This document shows positions 1 through 7,553 of a DNA stretch of 25,386 nucleotides, piece by piece. The notes under the pieces are model-generated. The model saw nothing but the letters and a program-made list of their open reading frames with translations. It was not told the origin of the DNA and searched no databases. The stretch comes from an uncultured Eubacteriales bacterium (GTDB lineage Bacteria; Bacillota; Clostridia; Oscillospirales; Acutalibacteraceae). The translations under genes and the position numbers were made by a program. The stretch spans positions 1 to 25,386 of the forward strand of contig CAKSQS010000038.1 in assembly GCA_934486705.1 (NCBI GenBank). Reading direction: 5' to 3'. Numbering within the stretch: position 1 is the stretch's first letter; every line of letters begins with the position of its first letter.

Positions 1-327
1 GCAGAGGCGGGCAACAAACGCGCACAGCTTGCAATAGAAATGCAGAGATATGAAATTCTCAAATTCGTAGGCTCTTATATTGCTGCTATGAACGGCGTTG
101 ACGCCATAGCCTTTACCGGCGGCATAGGCGAAAACGACCCCGATCTGCGCAAATCCGTCTGCGATAATTTAAGCTTTGCAGGCGTTGAAATTGACGACGC
201 GCAAAATAAGCTCCGCGGCAAGGAGGTTAAAATTTCCACCGATAACAGCCGCGTAAACGTTTACGTTATCCCGACGAACGAGGAGCTTGCCATTGCAAGA
301 GACACGCTTGCCATAATTTCCAAATAA
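1..327 (+). CDS. ackA: acetate kinase, C-terminal part (5' end outside window)
   Basis: The last 108 codons of acetate kinase, which interconverts acetate plus ATP and acetyl phosphate in the cytoplasm (phosphotransacetylase-acetate kinase pathway). The frame is open from base 1 and stops with TAA at 325-327. Seen: the ASKHA-fold signature FTGGIGEND and the family's closing block IPTNEELAIARDT. The methionine at base 40 is internal, not a start, because the conserved sequence runs through it. Galactokinase follows after 18 bp on the same strand, so the two may share a transcript. The family identity is firm. Only the promoter and N-terminal part are missing. Confidence 0.93.
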   Translation, partial: AEAGNKRAQLAIEMQRYEILKFVGSYIAAMNGVDAIAFTGGIGENDPDLRKSVCDNLSFAGVEIDDAQNKLRGKEVKISTDNSRVNVYVIPTNEELAIARDTLAIISK

Positions 328-345
328 TCATAATCGGAGGGCTTT

Positions 346-1617
346 ATGAATATTACCGAAATCAAACAGAAAATTGAAAGCGGCGCTTTTGATAAAGATT
401 TTACAATGCTTTACGGCGATAAAGCCGCTGCCCGCGCGCGCTATGCCGCCGCGTGCGACAGCTTTTGCGATATTTTTTCGGAAAGAGACGGTATACGCCT
501 TTTCTCCGCCCCCGGCAGAACCGAAATAGGCGGCAACCACACCGACCATCAGCACGGCTCAGTGCTTGCGGGCGGCGTTAATCTTGACGTTATAGCCGTA
601 GTTGCCCCGAATGATGATAAAAAGGTGCGTATCAAGTCCGAGGGCTACGATATGGACGTTATAGATATTGCGGAGCTTGAAAAGAACGAGTCGGAGCACG
701 GCCGTGCTTCCGCCCTTATTCGTGGTGTACTTTCCCGCTTTAATGAGCTCGGCTGCGCGCTTTCGGGCTTTAACGCATATACCACCTCAAACGTTCTTAA
801 AGGCTCGGGGCTTTCCTCTTCCGCCGCTTTTGAGGTTTTGGTGGGCAATATTGTTAACGGTATGCTCTTTGAAAACAGGGTGGATGAAATTACCGTTGCC
901 AAAATAGGGCAGTACGCCGAGCGCGAGTATTTCGGCAAGCCCTGCGGTTTGCTCGACCAGATGGCAAGCTCTCTCGGCGGTTTTACATATGCCGATTTCT
1001 TCGACCCTTCAGACCCCATAACCGAAAAGATAAACCTTGATATACATTCCTTCGGCTACACGCTTTGCGTTGTGGATACGGGCGGCAACCATGCAAACTT
1101 GACCCAGGACTACGCCGATATTACTATAGAATGCAAGAAAATAAGCAACGCGCTTGGGGTTGATTTCCTGCGCGACGCCGATTCCGACCGTTTCTATAAA
1201 AATATACCCGAGCTGCGCCGTTCCTGCGGTGACCGCGCCGTGCTGCGCGCTTTCCATTTCTTCAATGAGCAGCGCCGCGTAGAGGAGCAAAAGGCAGCGT
1301 TGAAATCAGGCGATTTTGAAAGCTTTTTAAAGCTTGTTAACGAATCGGGCGAGTCATCTTACGATTATCTGCAAAACCTCTACTCCAATTCGGATGTTGC
1401 CGAGCAGGGCTTGCCGCTCGCAATTGCTCTTACCAAAAAATTCTTAAAAGGCAAGGGCGCTTGCCGCGTTCACGGCGGTGGCTTTGCGGGAACAATACAG
1501 TGCTATATTCCTACCGAAATTTTAGCCGACTATAAGGAAATGATAGAGTCTGTTTTCGGAAACGGCAGCTGCTGTGTTCTTAATATACGCCCGGTCGGCG
1601 GCTACGAAATTAAATAA
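346..1617 (+). CDS. galK: galactokinase
   Basis: Phosphorylates galactose with ATP to galactose-1-phosphate (Leloir pathway, cytoplasm). All three GHMP-kinase motifs are visible in the 423-aa product. Motif 1 is the galactose-binding GRTEIGGNHTDHQHG block at residues 57-71. Motif 2 is the ATP-loop GSGLSSSAA at 153-161. Motif 3 is HGGGFAGT at 376-383. The likely catalytic Arg is R58 and the catalytic base D204 (GLLDQ). At 423 aa it is longer than the E. coli enzyme (382 aa), and the GGNHTDHQ variant is the form usual in clostridial galactokinases (known of the family). ATG start with a GGAGG site 6 bp upstream. It lies 18 bp behind acetate kinase; no other Leloir gene is in the window. A strong terminator follows. 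Confidence 0.95.
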   Translation: MNITEIKQKIESGAFDKDFTMLYGDKAAARARYAAACDSFCDIFSERDGIRLFSAPGRTEIGGNHTDHQHGSVLAGGVNLDVIAVVAPNDDKKVRIKSEGYDMDVIDIAELEKNESEHGRASALIRGVLSRFNELGCALSGFNAYTTSNVLKGSGLSSSAAFEVLVGNIVNGMLFENRVDEITVAKIGQYAEREYFGKPCGLLDQMASSLGGFTYADFFDPSDPITEKINLDIHSFGYTLCVVDTGGNHANLTQDYADITIECKKISNALGVDFLRDADSDRFYKNIPELRRSCGDRAVLRAFHFFNEQRRVEEQKAALKSGDFESFLKLVNESGESSYDYLQNLYSNSDVAEQGLPLAIALTKKFLKGKGACRVHGGGFAGTIQCYIPTEILADYKEMIESVFGNGSCCVLNIRPVGGYEIK

Positions 1618-1636
1618 CTGTATTTTCTTTATATCA

Positions 1637-1681
1637 AAATCCCCGCTTGCAAGGCTGTTGAAGTCTTGCAAGCGGGGATTT
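1637..1681. terminator. bidirectional terminator between galK and the convergent membrane gene
   Basis: A perfect 17-bp inverted repeat (1637-1653 and 1665-1681) with an 11-nt loop and a GC-rich core (CCCCGCTTGCAAG). It has A/T at its outer ends, so a T-tract follows on both strands. It lies between the stop of galK (+) and the stop of the minus-strand gene at 1698, so it can end transcripts from both sides. Confidence 0.9.
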
Positions 1682-1697
1682 ATTTTAGCCCTATTTA

Positions 1698-2192
1698 TCA
1701 CTCGGCAATAGATACTTTCTTATTTCTCAACGCAAAAATAAATACCGATTGCAGCAGCCCTAAGGTAATTATATTAACCACCGTTAATACATCGGCGCAT
1801 TTGCTTGTGCGGTCGGCAAATATTTTATGCGTCATTACGGCATTGAATATAAAATTCACAATACAGCAAAGCAGTAAAACAATAAATAATACGGGCTCGA
1901 ATTTTTGAAGAATATAAAAATAAAGGCTTAAGGCGATTTGAGCAAGAGTTAAAACGCCCGAAAGCGCGCCCAAAACTTTATTCCCCGCAATTTTCCCCAA
2001 CAAATATTTATTGTAAAACGGAATCCACGCGGCAAATTTTCGGCTTTTGCCCATACGCATAACCGCAATGCTTTCAAAGGTATAGCTTATCAGCATATAA
2101 AAGAGAGCCGCCGCCAATATTGCAACATAAATGAAAAACAGAAACGACAGCACGCCTGTAAGCAAAACAATACTAAAGCCGCCCGTATTCAT
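1698..2192 (-). CDS. small multi-pass membrane protein, function unknown
   Basis: A 164-aa hydrophobic protein with about four predicted transmembrane segments: one near the N-terminus (VLLTGVLSFLFFIYVAILAA, continuing into a second stretch), and others in the middle and C-terminal thirds. Between the first two lies a basic, aromatic loop (MGKSRKFAAWIPFYNKYLLGK); this AWIPFYN pattern recurs in small clostridial membrane proteins without a known role. I chose the ATG at 2192, preceded by AAAAGGG at a suitable distance. The frame can be extended to a TTG at 2222, but that codon lies inside the terminator of the upstream tRNA gene. It shares a terminator with galK. I do not recognise a named family and infer no function. 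Confidence 0.7.
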   Translation of the reverse strand: MNTGGFSIVLLTGVLSFLFFIYVAILAAALFYMLISYTFESIAVMRMGKSRKFAAWIPFYNKYLLGKIAGNKVLGALSGVLTLAQIALSLYFYILQKFEPVLFIVLLLCCIVNFIFNAVMTHKIFADRTSKCADVLTVVNIITLGLLQSVFIFALRNKKVSIAE

Positions 2193-2214
2193 CACACCCT
2201 TTTGTAAAAGAAAA

Positions 2215-2245
2215 CGCCTCAACTACGCTTTAACGTGCCGAGGCG
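2215..2245 (-). terminator. Rho-independent terminator of tRNA-Gly
   Basis: On the minus strand a GCCTC/GAGGC-type stem (2240-2245 with 2215-2220) encloses a smaller ACG/CGT stem. It is followed by TTTTCTTTT (2214-2206). It starts only a few bases after the tRNA CCA end, so it should end the tRNA transcript. Confidence 0.65.
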
Positions 2246-2251
2246 CCGAAC

Positions 2252-2325
2252 TGGAGCGGATAATGGGAGTCGAACCCACCTGTTCAGCTTGGGAAGCTGA
2301 CATTCTACCGATGAACTATATCCGC
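2252..2325 (-). tRNA. tRNA-Gly, anticodon CCC
   Basis: A complete 74-nt cloverleaf with an encoded CCA. The acceptor stem GCGGATA pairs with TATCCGC and the discriminator is T. The D arm is GTTC...GAAT. The anticodon stem TCAGC/GCTGA encloses the seven-base loop TTCCCAA, giving anticodon CCC (reads GGG, glycine). The T arm GTGGG-TTCGACT-CCCAT carries one G-T pair. It has its own promoter and terminator. Confidence 0.95.
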
Positions 2326-2343
2326 AAAACCTAATGTTTTTAT

Positions 2344-2372
2344 ATTATAGCATATCGGTAATATATTTGCAA
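2344..2372 (-). promoter_or_regulatory. sigma-A promoter of tRNA-Gly
   Basis: Minus strand: -35 TTGCAA (2372-2367), 17-bp spacer, perfect -10 TATAAT (2349-2344). The predicted start is about 12 bp before the mature tRNA 5' end at 2325. Confidence 0.75.
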
Positions 2373-2388
2373 GTATTTTTTTAGCGGC

Positions 2389-2691
2389 TTAAATTTCAAA
2401 ATTCATACAGTTGCGCGCCTTAACAAACGGTCTTACGTACGTATCGGCAACCGCAACATGCAAAGGGTTTACGGAGTAATCCGCCAGCGCCTTTTCGGAA
2501 ACAAACGTGCTGTCAAGCATCATATCCGCATTAGAGCCGGCAAGCTTGCCCGTTATTACCCGAATTTCGGTAAGCCCGTCGATTTTGCCCATTAAGCCCT
2601 CAAGGTTTTGCTTGGCATTATGCGCGGTTTGAGCCTTTTCCTCTTCTGTCAAGCTATCTGATAATTGCCAAAGAATTATGTGCTTTACCAT
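2389..2691 (-). CDS. Dabb (stress-responsive alpha/beta-barrel) domain protein
   Basis: A 100-aa cytoplasmic protein that is a single Dabb domain. It opens with the family's MVKHIILWQL strand. It has the central GLMGKIDGLTEIRV segment and the closing LADYSVNPLHVAVADTYVRPF block, where the His of HxxV is typical. Dabb proteins are dimeric ferredoxin-like barrels of varied or unknown function, so no reaction is claimed. ATG start with an AAGGAG site upstream. It is the last gene of a three-gene minus-strand cluster, 15 bp behind the prolyl-tRNA deacylase-like gene. Confidence 0.85.
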   Translation of the reverse strand: MVKHIILWQLSDSLTEEEKAQTAHNAKQNLEGLMGKIDGLTEIRVITGKLAGSNADMMLDSTFVSEKALADYSVNPLHVAVADTYVRPFVKARNCMNFEI

Positions 2692-2706
2692 AATATTTAA
2701 TCTCCT

Positions 2707-3186
2707 TTAAAAAATATAAGTTTCGCTGCCGTTTTCTTTTAAAAGCTTTATAAGGTCGGCGGGGTTCAGCCATACCGTAGCCGTGTTATCGTTTGGGTGA
2801 ACGCCGATAAGATCCATATCCTCAAAATCCCTATCCAAATAGAATTTAACGCGGTGATCCTTATCGTTCAAAAGCCCGAGCGGCGTTACAGCGCCCGGTA
2901 TCAGCCCCAATATTTCCGATAATTCCTCGGGGGATGCAAATGTAAGCGGCCGCGTGCCGTTTTCGCGGCGGAAGTCCTTTAAATTCACCCGCTTTTCGCC
3001 CTTTACGGTTATAAGGTAATAATCCTGCCGTTTATCATCCCGCACAAAAAGATTTTTCGCGTCCGCCTCGGGGTGCGGCAGCTTTATTTCGGCTAATTCT
3101 TCCATATTATAAACCGCTTTATGCTCGGTTATTTCGTACTTGATATTTTCGGTGTTAAGATAATTATATATTTCCTGCTTATTCAT
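2707..3186 (-). CDS. prolyl-tRNA deacylase-like protein (YbaK/EbsC fold, PrdX/ProXp-ala type)
   Basis: A 159-aa free-standing editing domain that probably hydrolyses mis-acylated tRNA-Pro (such as Ala-tRNA-Pro) in trans to prolyl-tRNA synthetase. Seen: the conserved Lys in DAKNLFVRDDK (K44, the expected catalytic position), the YYLITVKGEKRVNLK strand pair, the loop GAVTPLGLLND (98-108), and GVHPNDNTATVWL (128-140). These are hallmarks of this subfamily. The ATG start overlaps the end of the GNAT gene by 8 bp, and its AAGGAG site lies within that gene, so translational coupling is likely. Which mis-charged amino acid it clears cannot be read from the sequence. Confidence 0.88.
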   Translation of the reverse strand: MNKQEIYNYLNTENIKYEITEHKAVYNMEELAEIKLPHPEADAKNLFVRDDKRQDYYLITVKGEKRVNLKDFRRENGTRPLTFASPEELSEILGLIPGAVTPLGLLNDKDHRVKFYLDRDFEDMDLIGVHPNDNTATVWLNPADLIKLLKENGSETYIF

Positions 3187-3676
3187 AATTCAGCTCCTTT
3201 ATATAAAACCTATCCATAGTGCTGTGGAGTGCGGTTTCGGGCTTGTCTGTCATATGAAACCCGAGCTTTTCGTAAAGCCCTATCGCGGCTTTTAAATCGG
3301 AGTGTGTTTCCAAATACAACCGCTTATACCCGACTCCCGCCGCAAATTCCTCGGCTGTGCGCATAAGCTTTTTACCGAGCCCCTTGCCCTTTGCTGAGTC
3401 GGAAAGGTAGAGCTTTTGAATTTCGGCGCAATTATCAAGCCCATCAAACTCGGCAATACCCACGCCGCCTATAACGCCGCCGTCACTGTCTGTCGCAATA
3501 AAGTATCTCCGCTTTTCCGGCAGGGCATTATAATAGCTGCTTAATGAGTCAAGCTCTTTATCAAAATATGCAGTACCCGGAATATCAAGATGAAAGAGCT
3601 CTAAATTATCGCGAATAATTCTCGCAATTTTCGGATCATCCTCTGCTTTAATAGGTCTTATTATACAGTCGCACAT
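3179..3676 (-). CDS. GNAT-family N-acetyltransferase
   Basis: A 165-aa acetyl-CoA-dependent transferase, cytoplasmic, acceptor unknown. The acetyl-CoA pyrophosphate-binding motif A is clear: EIQKLYLSDSAKGKGLGKKL at about residues 85-104, with the KGKGLG loop at 96-101. The C-terminal motif B is GLYEKLGFHMT. The ATG has an AAGGAG site 10 bp upstream; the stop codon of a truncated upstream gene overlaps this site. It overlaps the next gene by 8 bp. With the repeat element and the gene stump directly upstream, I see no good promoter of its own. It may depend on readthrough from dnaJ or on a promoter in the repeat. Confidence 0.9.
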   Translation of the reverse strand: MCDCIIRPIKAEDDPKIARIIRDNLELFHLDIPGTAYFDKELDSLSSYYNALPEKRRYFIATDSDGGVIGGVGIAEFDGLDNCAEIQKLYLSDSAKGKGLGKKLMRTAEEFAAGVGYKRLYLETHSDLKAAIGLYEKLGFHMTDKPETALHSTMDRFYIKELNYE

Positions 3677-3688
3677 TGCAGCTACTCC

Positions 3689-3799
3689 TTAAAAATTCCA
3701 AGGCAAATACGCTGCCCCGATTGCCAAAAGCACTGCGGGAAGCATATTTGCAACATTCAACTTCTTGCCCCAAACAAGGTTTATGCCGATATTATACAG
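3689..3799 (-). pseudogene. 3' stump of a DUF554-like membrane protein gene
   Basis: An in-frame stretch without a start codon context, ending in TAA at 3691-3689. It encodes about 36 residues, including GINLVWGKKLNVANMLPAV followed by a hydrophobic tail. The order Gly-Ile-Asn-Leu, Lys-Lys, V-A-N-M-L-P-A, then a hydrophobic helix matches the C-terminus of DUF554 (YdfK-type) membrane proteins as I know them. Read upstream, the frame meets TAG at 3808-3806, just inside the adjoining repeat. The rest of the gene is absent; dnaJ ends at 3910. Its stop lies 12 bp before the GNAT start, so the two were probably once in an operon. It could be a deletion through the repeat or a misjoin there. Confidence 0.6.
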
Positions 3800-3880
3800 T
3801 AGACACTAGAAAATACCCCTCAGTCACTAACGTGACAGCTCCCCTCTGTTTCGGCAAAGCCGAAAAGAAGGAAGCCTATG
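3800..3880. repeat. dispersed intergenic repeat, copy 1 (partial)
   Basis: Contains GTCAC-TAAC-GTGAC (3823-3836), then AGCTCCCCT, then the perfect hairpin TTCGGC-AAA-GCCGAA (3850-3864). The segment AGACACTAGAAAATACCCC followed by TCAGTC resembles, in inverted orientation, the copy at 9467-9545. That copy also carries TTTCGGCAAAGCC. The element lies between dnaJ and the DUF554-like stump, and its hairpins may end the dnaJ transcript. No T-tract is present. Confidence 0.6.
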
Positions 3881-3909
3881 TCTCTACAAGCGCCGACTTT
3901 TATCGCCGT

Positions 3910-5061
3910 TTATTCGTTGAAAAAGCTTTTTATCTTCTCCGAAAAGCTCTTTTTCTTTTTATAATTCTTTTCGTTTGTCACGCTGTCAAATTCGCGCAAC
4001 TTATCCTTCTGCGCCTTTGAAAGGTCGCGCGGCACTTCAACGGTAATTTTAACGTATTCATCGCCTTTTCCGGCGTAGTTTAAGCGCTGTATGCCCTTTC
4101 CGCGCAGCTTGAACTCATCGCCCGGCTGCGTTCCCTCGTGAATTGTGAATTTAACCTTGCCGTCAAGCGTGGGTACTACTATTTCGTCACCCAAAGCCGC
4201 CTGTGCAAAGGTTATGGGAATTTCGCAGTAAACATCATAACCGCTGCGCTCGAAAATCGGGTGCGGACGTACGTTTACATTTATGCGTAAATCGCCTGCA
4301 GGTCCGCCGTTTGCGCCTGCGTCGCCGCCGCCGCGCAGGTTTATAACCTGACCGTCATCAATTCCGGCGGGAATATCCACCGTCTGCTCCACCGTGTGCC
4401 TTATTCTGCCCTTGCCCGCGCAGGTGTGGCAGGGCTTATCGATAATTTTACCCCTGCCGTGGCAGTTATCGCATACCTTTTGGGTCTGCATTACGCCGAA
4501 CGGAGTGCGCTGCGTAGCCGAAACCTGACCCGTGCCGTGGCAAACCGGGCAAGTCTTGGGGGTTGAGCCCTTTTCTGCGCCGCTGCCGCCGCATTCCTTA
4601 CAATTATCTATTTTAGTTACCTTAACGGTCTTGCGGCAGCCCTTTGCAGCCTCTTCAAATGAAAGATTAACGGCAGCCGCAGTATCGTTTCCGCGGCGCG
4701 GAGCATTCGGATTGCTCTGCCTGCCGCCCCCGAAACCGCCGCCGAAGAATGAACTGAATATATCCCCCAAATCGCCGAAATCACCGGTAAAACCGCCGCC
4801 GTAGCCGCCTGCGCCCGCGCCGTAATTCGGGTCTACTCCGGCATGACCGAACTGGTCGTAACGCGCGCGTTTTTCCTTATCGGAAAGCACCTCGTACGCC
4901 TCGTTTACCTCTTTAAATTTTTGCTCCGCCTCTTTATCGCCGGGGTTTAAATCGGGGTGATACTTTTTTGCCGCTTTGCGGTAGGCCTTTTTCAATTCGT
5001 CGTCGGATACGGATTTATCCACCCCGAGGACTTCGTAATAATCTCTTTTATCGTCAGCCAA
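3910..5061 (-). CDS. dnaJ: chaperone protein DnaJ
   Basis: The 383-aa Hsp40 co-chaperone that stimulates DnaK ATPase and delivers unfolded protein. Full class I layout: a J domain (about 6-70) with the HPD triad at H35-P36-D37; a Gly/Phe-rich linker (about 76-115); four zinc repeats CxxCxGxG starting at C154, C171, C197 and C211; and a C-terminal substrate-binding region. The start is TTG at 5061: the N-terminus then reads MADDKRDYYEVLGV as in other DnaJ proteins, AGGAG lies 8-9 bp upstream, and no ATG fits. It is the last gene of the hrcA operon, 74 bp behind dnaK with a hairpin in the gap. Confidence 0.97.
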   Translation of the reverse strand: MADDKRDYYEVLGVDKSVSDDELKKAYRKAAKKYHPDLNPGDKEAEQKFKEVNEAYEVLSDKEKRARYDQFGHAGVDPNYGAGAGGYGGGFTGDFGDLGDIFSSFFGGGFGGGRQSNPNAPRRGNDTAAAVNLSFEEAAKGCRKTVKVTKIDNCKECGGSGAEKGSTPKTCPVCHGTGQVSATQRTPFGVMQTQKVCDNCHGRGKIIDKPCHTCAGKGRIRHTVEQTVDIPAGIDDGQVINLRGGGDAGANGGPAGDLRINVNVRPHPIFERSGYDVYCEIPITFAQAALGDEIVVPTLDGKVKFTIHEGTQPGDEFKLRGKGIQRLNYAGKGDEYVKITVEVPRDLSKAQKDKLREFDSVTNEKNYKKKKSFSEKIKSFFNE

Positions 5062-5091
5062 AGCAATTTCTCCTACAAATTATATGTTGAA

Positions 5092-5118
5092 GACTTCCCC
5101 TTTTTTAAGGGGGAAGTC
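5092..5118 (-). other. intercistronic hairpin between dnaK and dnaJ
   Basis: A perfect 9-bp stem GACTTCCCC/GGGGAAGTC, extendable by three pairs through the T/A run, lies in the 74-bp gap. No T-tract follows on the minus strand. It is therefore more likely an mRNA processing or stability element, or a weak attenuator that lowers dnaJ relative to dnaK, than a full terminator. Confidence 0.6.
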
Positions 5119-5135
5119 AAAATTCAGCCTAATAC

Positions 5136-6974
5136 TTACTGCTTATTGTTATCGTCTACGTCGGTGTAATCCGCCTCGTAAACATTCGGGTCGCCGTTCT
5201 GAGCACCGCCCTGCGGCTGTGCGTTCTCAGCACCCTGCGGGTTAGCAGCCTTGTAAACCTTCTCGCTTACCGCGAAAAGCTCCTTTTGCAGCTCTTCCTG
5301 CTTAGCCTTTATAGCCTCAATATCCTCGCCCTTGAGCGCCTCTTTAAGAGCCTCTTTAGCGGTATCAATCTTAGCCTTTTCATCAGCCGAGAGCTTATCG
5401 CCGAACTCATTAACGGTCTTTTCGGTCTGATAAATCATCTGGTCGGCGTTGTTGCGAACGTCAACCGCCTCGCGGCGCTTTTTATCCTCTGCGGCATACT
5501 GCTCGGCTTCTTTAACAGCCTTATCAATATCATCCTTAGACATATTGGTGTTTGAGGTAATGGTAATGTTGTTTTCCTTACCTGTGCCGAGGTCCTTAGC
5601 CGATACGTGAACTATACCGTTCGCGTCTATATCAAAGGTAACCTCAATCTGCGGGATTCCGCGCGGGGCGGGAGCAATGCCGTCAAGGTGGAATACGCCG
5701 AGGGTCTTGTTATCCTTGGCAAATTCGCGCTCGCCCTGTAATACGTGTACTTCAACCGAGGTCTGACCGTCGGCAGCGGTTGAGAATATCTGGCTCTTCT
5801 TAGCCGGAATGGTGGTGTTGCGGTCAATAACCTTTGTGGAAACGCCGCCCATTGTTTCAATACCGAGGGATAGCGGAGTAACATCCAAAAGCAGTAAGCC
5901 CTTAACATCGCCGCCTAAAACGCCCGCCTGCAAAGCCGCGCCTATTGCAACGCACTCATCGGGGTTAATGCCCTTAAAAGGCTCTTTACCCATAAAGTTT
6001 TTAATAGCCTCTTGTACCGCCGGTATTCTTGAAGAACCGCCGACCATAAGCACCTTGTTAATCTCGCTCTTGTCAAGTCCCGAATCGGATAGTGCCTGAC
6101 GTACAGGGCCCATAGTAGCGTCAACCAAATCGGCAGTAAGCTCGTTAAATTTAGCCCTTGTAAGGGTGGTTTCAAAGTGCTTCGGACCTGAATCGTCAAC
6201 CGTTATAAACGGCAGGTTAATATCTGTTGAGGACATACCCGAAAGGTCAATCTTAGCCTTTTCGGCAGCCTCTTTAATACGCTGCATTGCCATCTTATCG
6301 CCCGAGAGGTCTATGCCCTGCTCTGCCTTAAAGGTGTTTACAATGTAATCCATAACGCGCTTATCAAAGTCATCGCCGCCGAGTCTGTTGTTACCTGCGG
6401 TTGCAAGAACCTCCTGAACGCCGTCGCCCATTTCGATTATGGAAACATCGAAAGTACCGCCGCCGAGGTCGTAAACCATAACCTTCTGGTCGTCTTCCTT
6501 ATCAATGCTGTAAGCCAATGCCGCAGCAGTAGGCTCGTTTATAATACGCTTAACCTCAAGTCCCGCAATTTTGCCCGCGTCCTTTGTTGCCTGACGCTGT
6601 GCGTCGGTGAAGTATGCAGGAACGGTAATAACCGCTTCCGAAACGGTCTGACCGAGGTAAGCCTCTGCGTCAGCCTTTAATTTCTGCAAAATAATTGCCG
6701 AAATTTCCTGCGGGGTGTACTTTTTGCCGTCAATTTCAACCATGTGGGCAGTACCCATTTCACGCTTGATAGAGCTTATTGTTCTGTCGGGGTTGGTAAT
6801 GGCCTGGCGCTTAGCAACCTGACCTACCATTCTTTCGCCCGTTTTAGAAAATGCAACTACCGAAGGGGTGGTTCTGCCGCCCTCGGCATTAGCGATAACT
6901 ACCGGCTCGCCGCCCTCCATTACCGCAACGCAAGAGTTAGTTGTACCTAAGTCAATACCTATAATTTTTCCCAT
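5136..6974 (-). CDS. dnaK: molecular chaperone DnaK (Hsp70)
   Basis: The 612-aa ATP-driven chaperone, a usual length for Firmicutes. The nucleotide-binding domain (about 1-360) starts with GIDLGTTNSCVAV and contains the phosphate-2 loop VYDLGGGTFDVS and VMVGGSSRIPAV. The interdomain linker is GLLLLDVTPLSLGIET. The substrate-binding beta domain carries the DNKTLG and GIPQIEVTFDIDANGI blocks. The helical lid follows, and a Gly/Gln/Asn-rich tail ends in an acidic DYTDVDD stretch. ATG start with GGAGG 8 bp upstream. It is 28 bp behind grpE and is controlled from the HrcA/CIRCE promoter at about 8650. Confidence 0.98.
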   Translation of the reverse strand: MGKIIGIDLGTTNSCVAVMEGGEPVVIANAEGGRTTPSVVAFSKTGERMVGQVAKRQAITNPDRTISSIKREMGTAHMVEIDGKKYTPQEISAIILQKLKADAEAYLGQTVSEAVITVPAYFTDAQRQATKDAGKIAGLEVKRIINEPTAAALAYSIDKEDDQKVMVYDLGGGTFDVSIIEMGDGVQEVLATAGNNRLGGDDFDKRVMDYIVNTFKAEQGIDLSGDKMAMQRIKEAAEKAKIDLSGMSSTDINLPFITVDDSGPKHFETTLTRAKFNELTADLVDATMGPVRQALSDSGLDKSEINKVLMVGGSSRIPAVQEAIKNFMGKEPFKGINPDECVAIGAALQAGVLGGDVKGLLLLDVTPLSLGIETMGGVSTKVIDRNTTIPAKKSQIFSTAADGQTSVEVHVLQGEREFAKDNKTLGVFHLDGIAPAPRGIPQIEVTFDIDANGIVHVSAKDLGTGKENNITITSNTNMSKDDIDKAVKEAEQYAAEDKKRREAVDVRNNADQMIYQTEKTVNEFGDKLSADEKAKIDTAKEALKEALKGEDIEAIKAKQEELQKELFAVSEKVYKAANPQGAENAQPQGGAQNGDPNVYEADYTDVDDNNKQ

Positions 6975-7002
6975 GATAAATTCCTCCGAATTATAATTTA
7001 TT

Positions 7003-7548
7003 TTAATTTGCCACTTTGACCATAGCGTGACGTACTACCGTATCGCCGGTCTTGTAGCCTTTTTGTAAAACTTCCGCAATAACGTTTTCGCCCAAAGCAT
7101 CGTCCTCAATATGCATTACCGCCTCGTGGAGAGTGGGGTCGAACGTATCGCCCGCCTTTGCCGTTTCGGTGAGCTCCAAATTGCCCGCCAGGGTTTCAAA
7201 CTGCTTTACTATCAGCTCAATTCCCTTTAAATATTCGGGGCTTTCTTTATCAGCCCCCGCCGCGCGCTCGATATTATCGATAATAGGCAAAAGCTTTTTT
7301 ATTATGCTCGCTCTTGCATATTCCGCAACGCCTGCGCGCTCCCTTTCGGTTCGTTTTTTGTAATTATCAAATTCCGCCGCCGTTCTTAAAAGAATATCGT
7401 TCTTTTTTTCAAGCTCTTCCTTAAGCTTTTCAATCTCGGCGTCCTTTTTTGATTTCTTTTCCTTTTTCGGAGCTTTGGTTTCGGTCTCTTTTTCCGCCGC
7501 AACCTCGTTTTCTGCCTGCTCCGCGGTATTTTCGGTTTTCTCCGCCAC
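7003..7548 (-). CDS. grpE: nucleotide exchange factor GrpE
   Basis: A 181-aa dimeric factor that releases ADP from DnaK. Layout: a charged, low-complexity Glu/Lys N-terminus (about 1-40), a long coiled coil containing RTAAEFDNYKKRTERER, and the C-terminal beta domain with the family signature ending in GYKTGDTVVRHAMVKV. Start choice: the frame also opens with TTG at 7557, which overlaps the hrcA TGA. However, the GGAGGA site touches that TTG directly. The GTG at 7548 lies 9 bp behind GGAGGA and is preferred. The alternative adds three residues. Translation is probably coupled to hrcA. Confidence 0.93.
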   Translation of the reverse strand: MAEKTENTAEQAENEVAAEKETETKAPKKEKKSKKDAEIEKLKEELEKKNDILLRTAAEFDNYKKRTERERAGVAEYARASIIKKLLPIIDNIERAAGADKESPEYLKGIELIVKQFETLAGNLELTETAKAGDTFDPTLHEAVMHIEDDALGENVIAEVLQKGYKTGDTVVRHAMVKVAN

Positions 7549-7553
7549 CGGTA

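Noticed and set aside
2193..2222. Upstream TTG start for the 1698-2192 membrane gene
   Set aside because: The extension lies within the tRNA terminator, and the ATG at 2192 has a plausible ribosome binding site.
3676..4020. Plus-strand open frame of 114 codons across the GNAT 5' end and dnaJ 3' end
   Set aside because: It runs antisense through the gene stump, the repeat element and the end of dnaJ; no ribosome binding site and a composition like a shadow frame.
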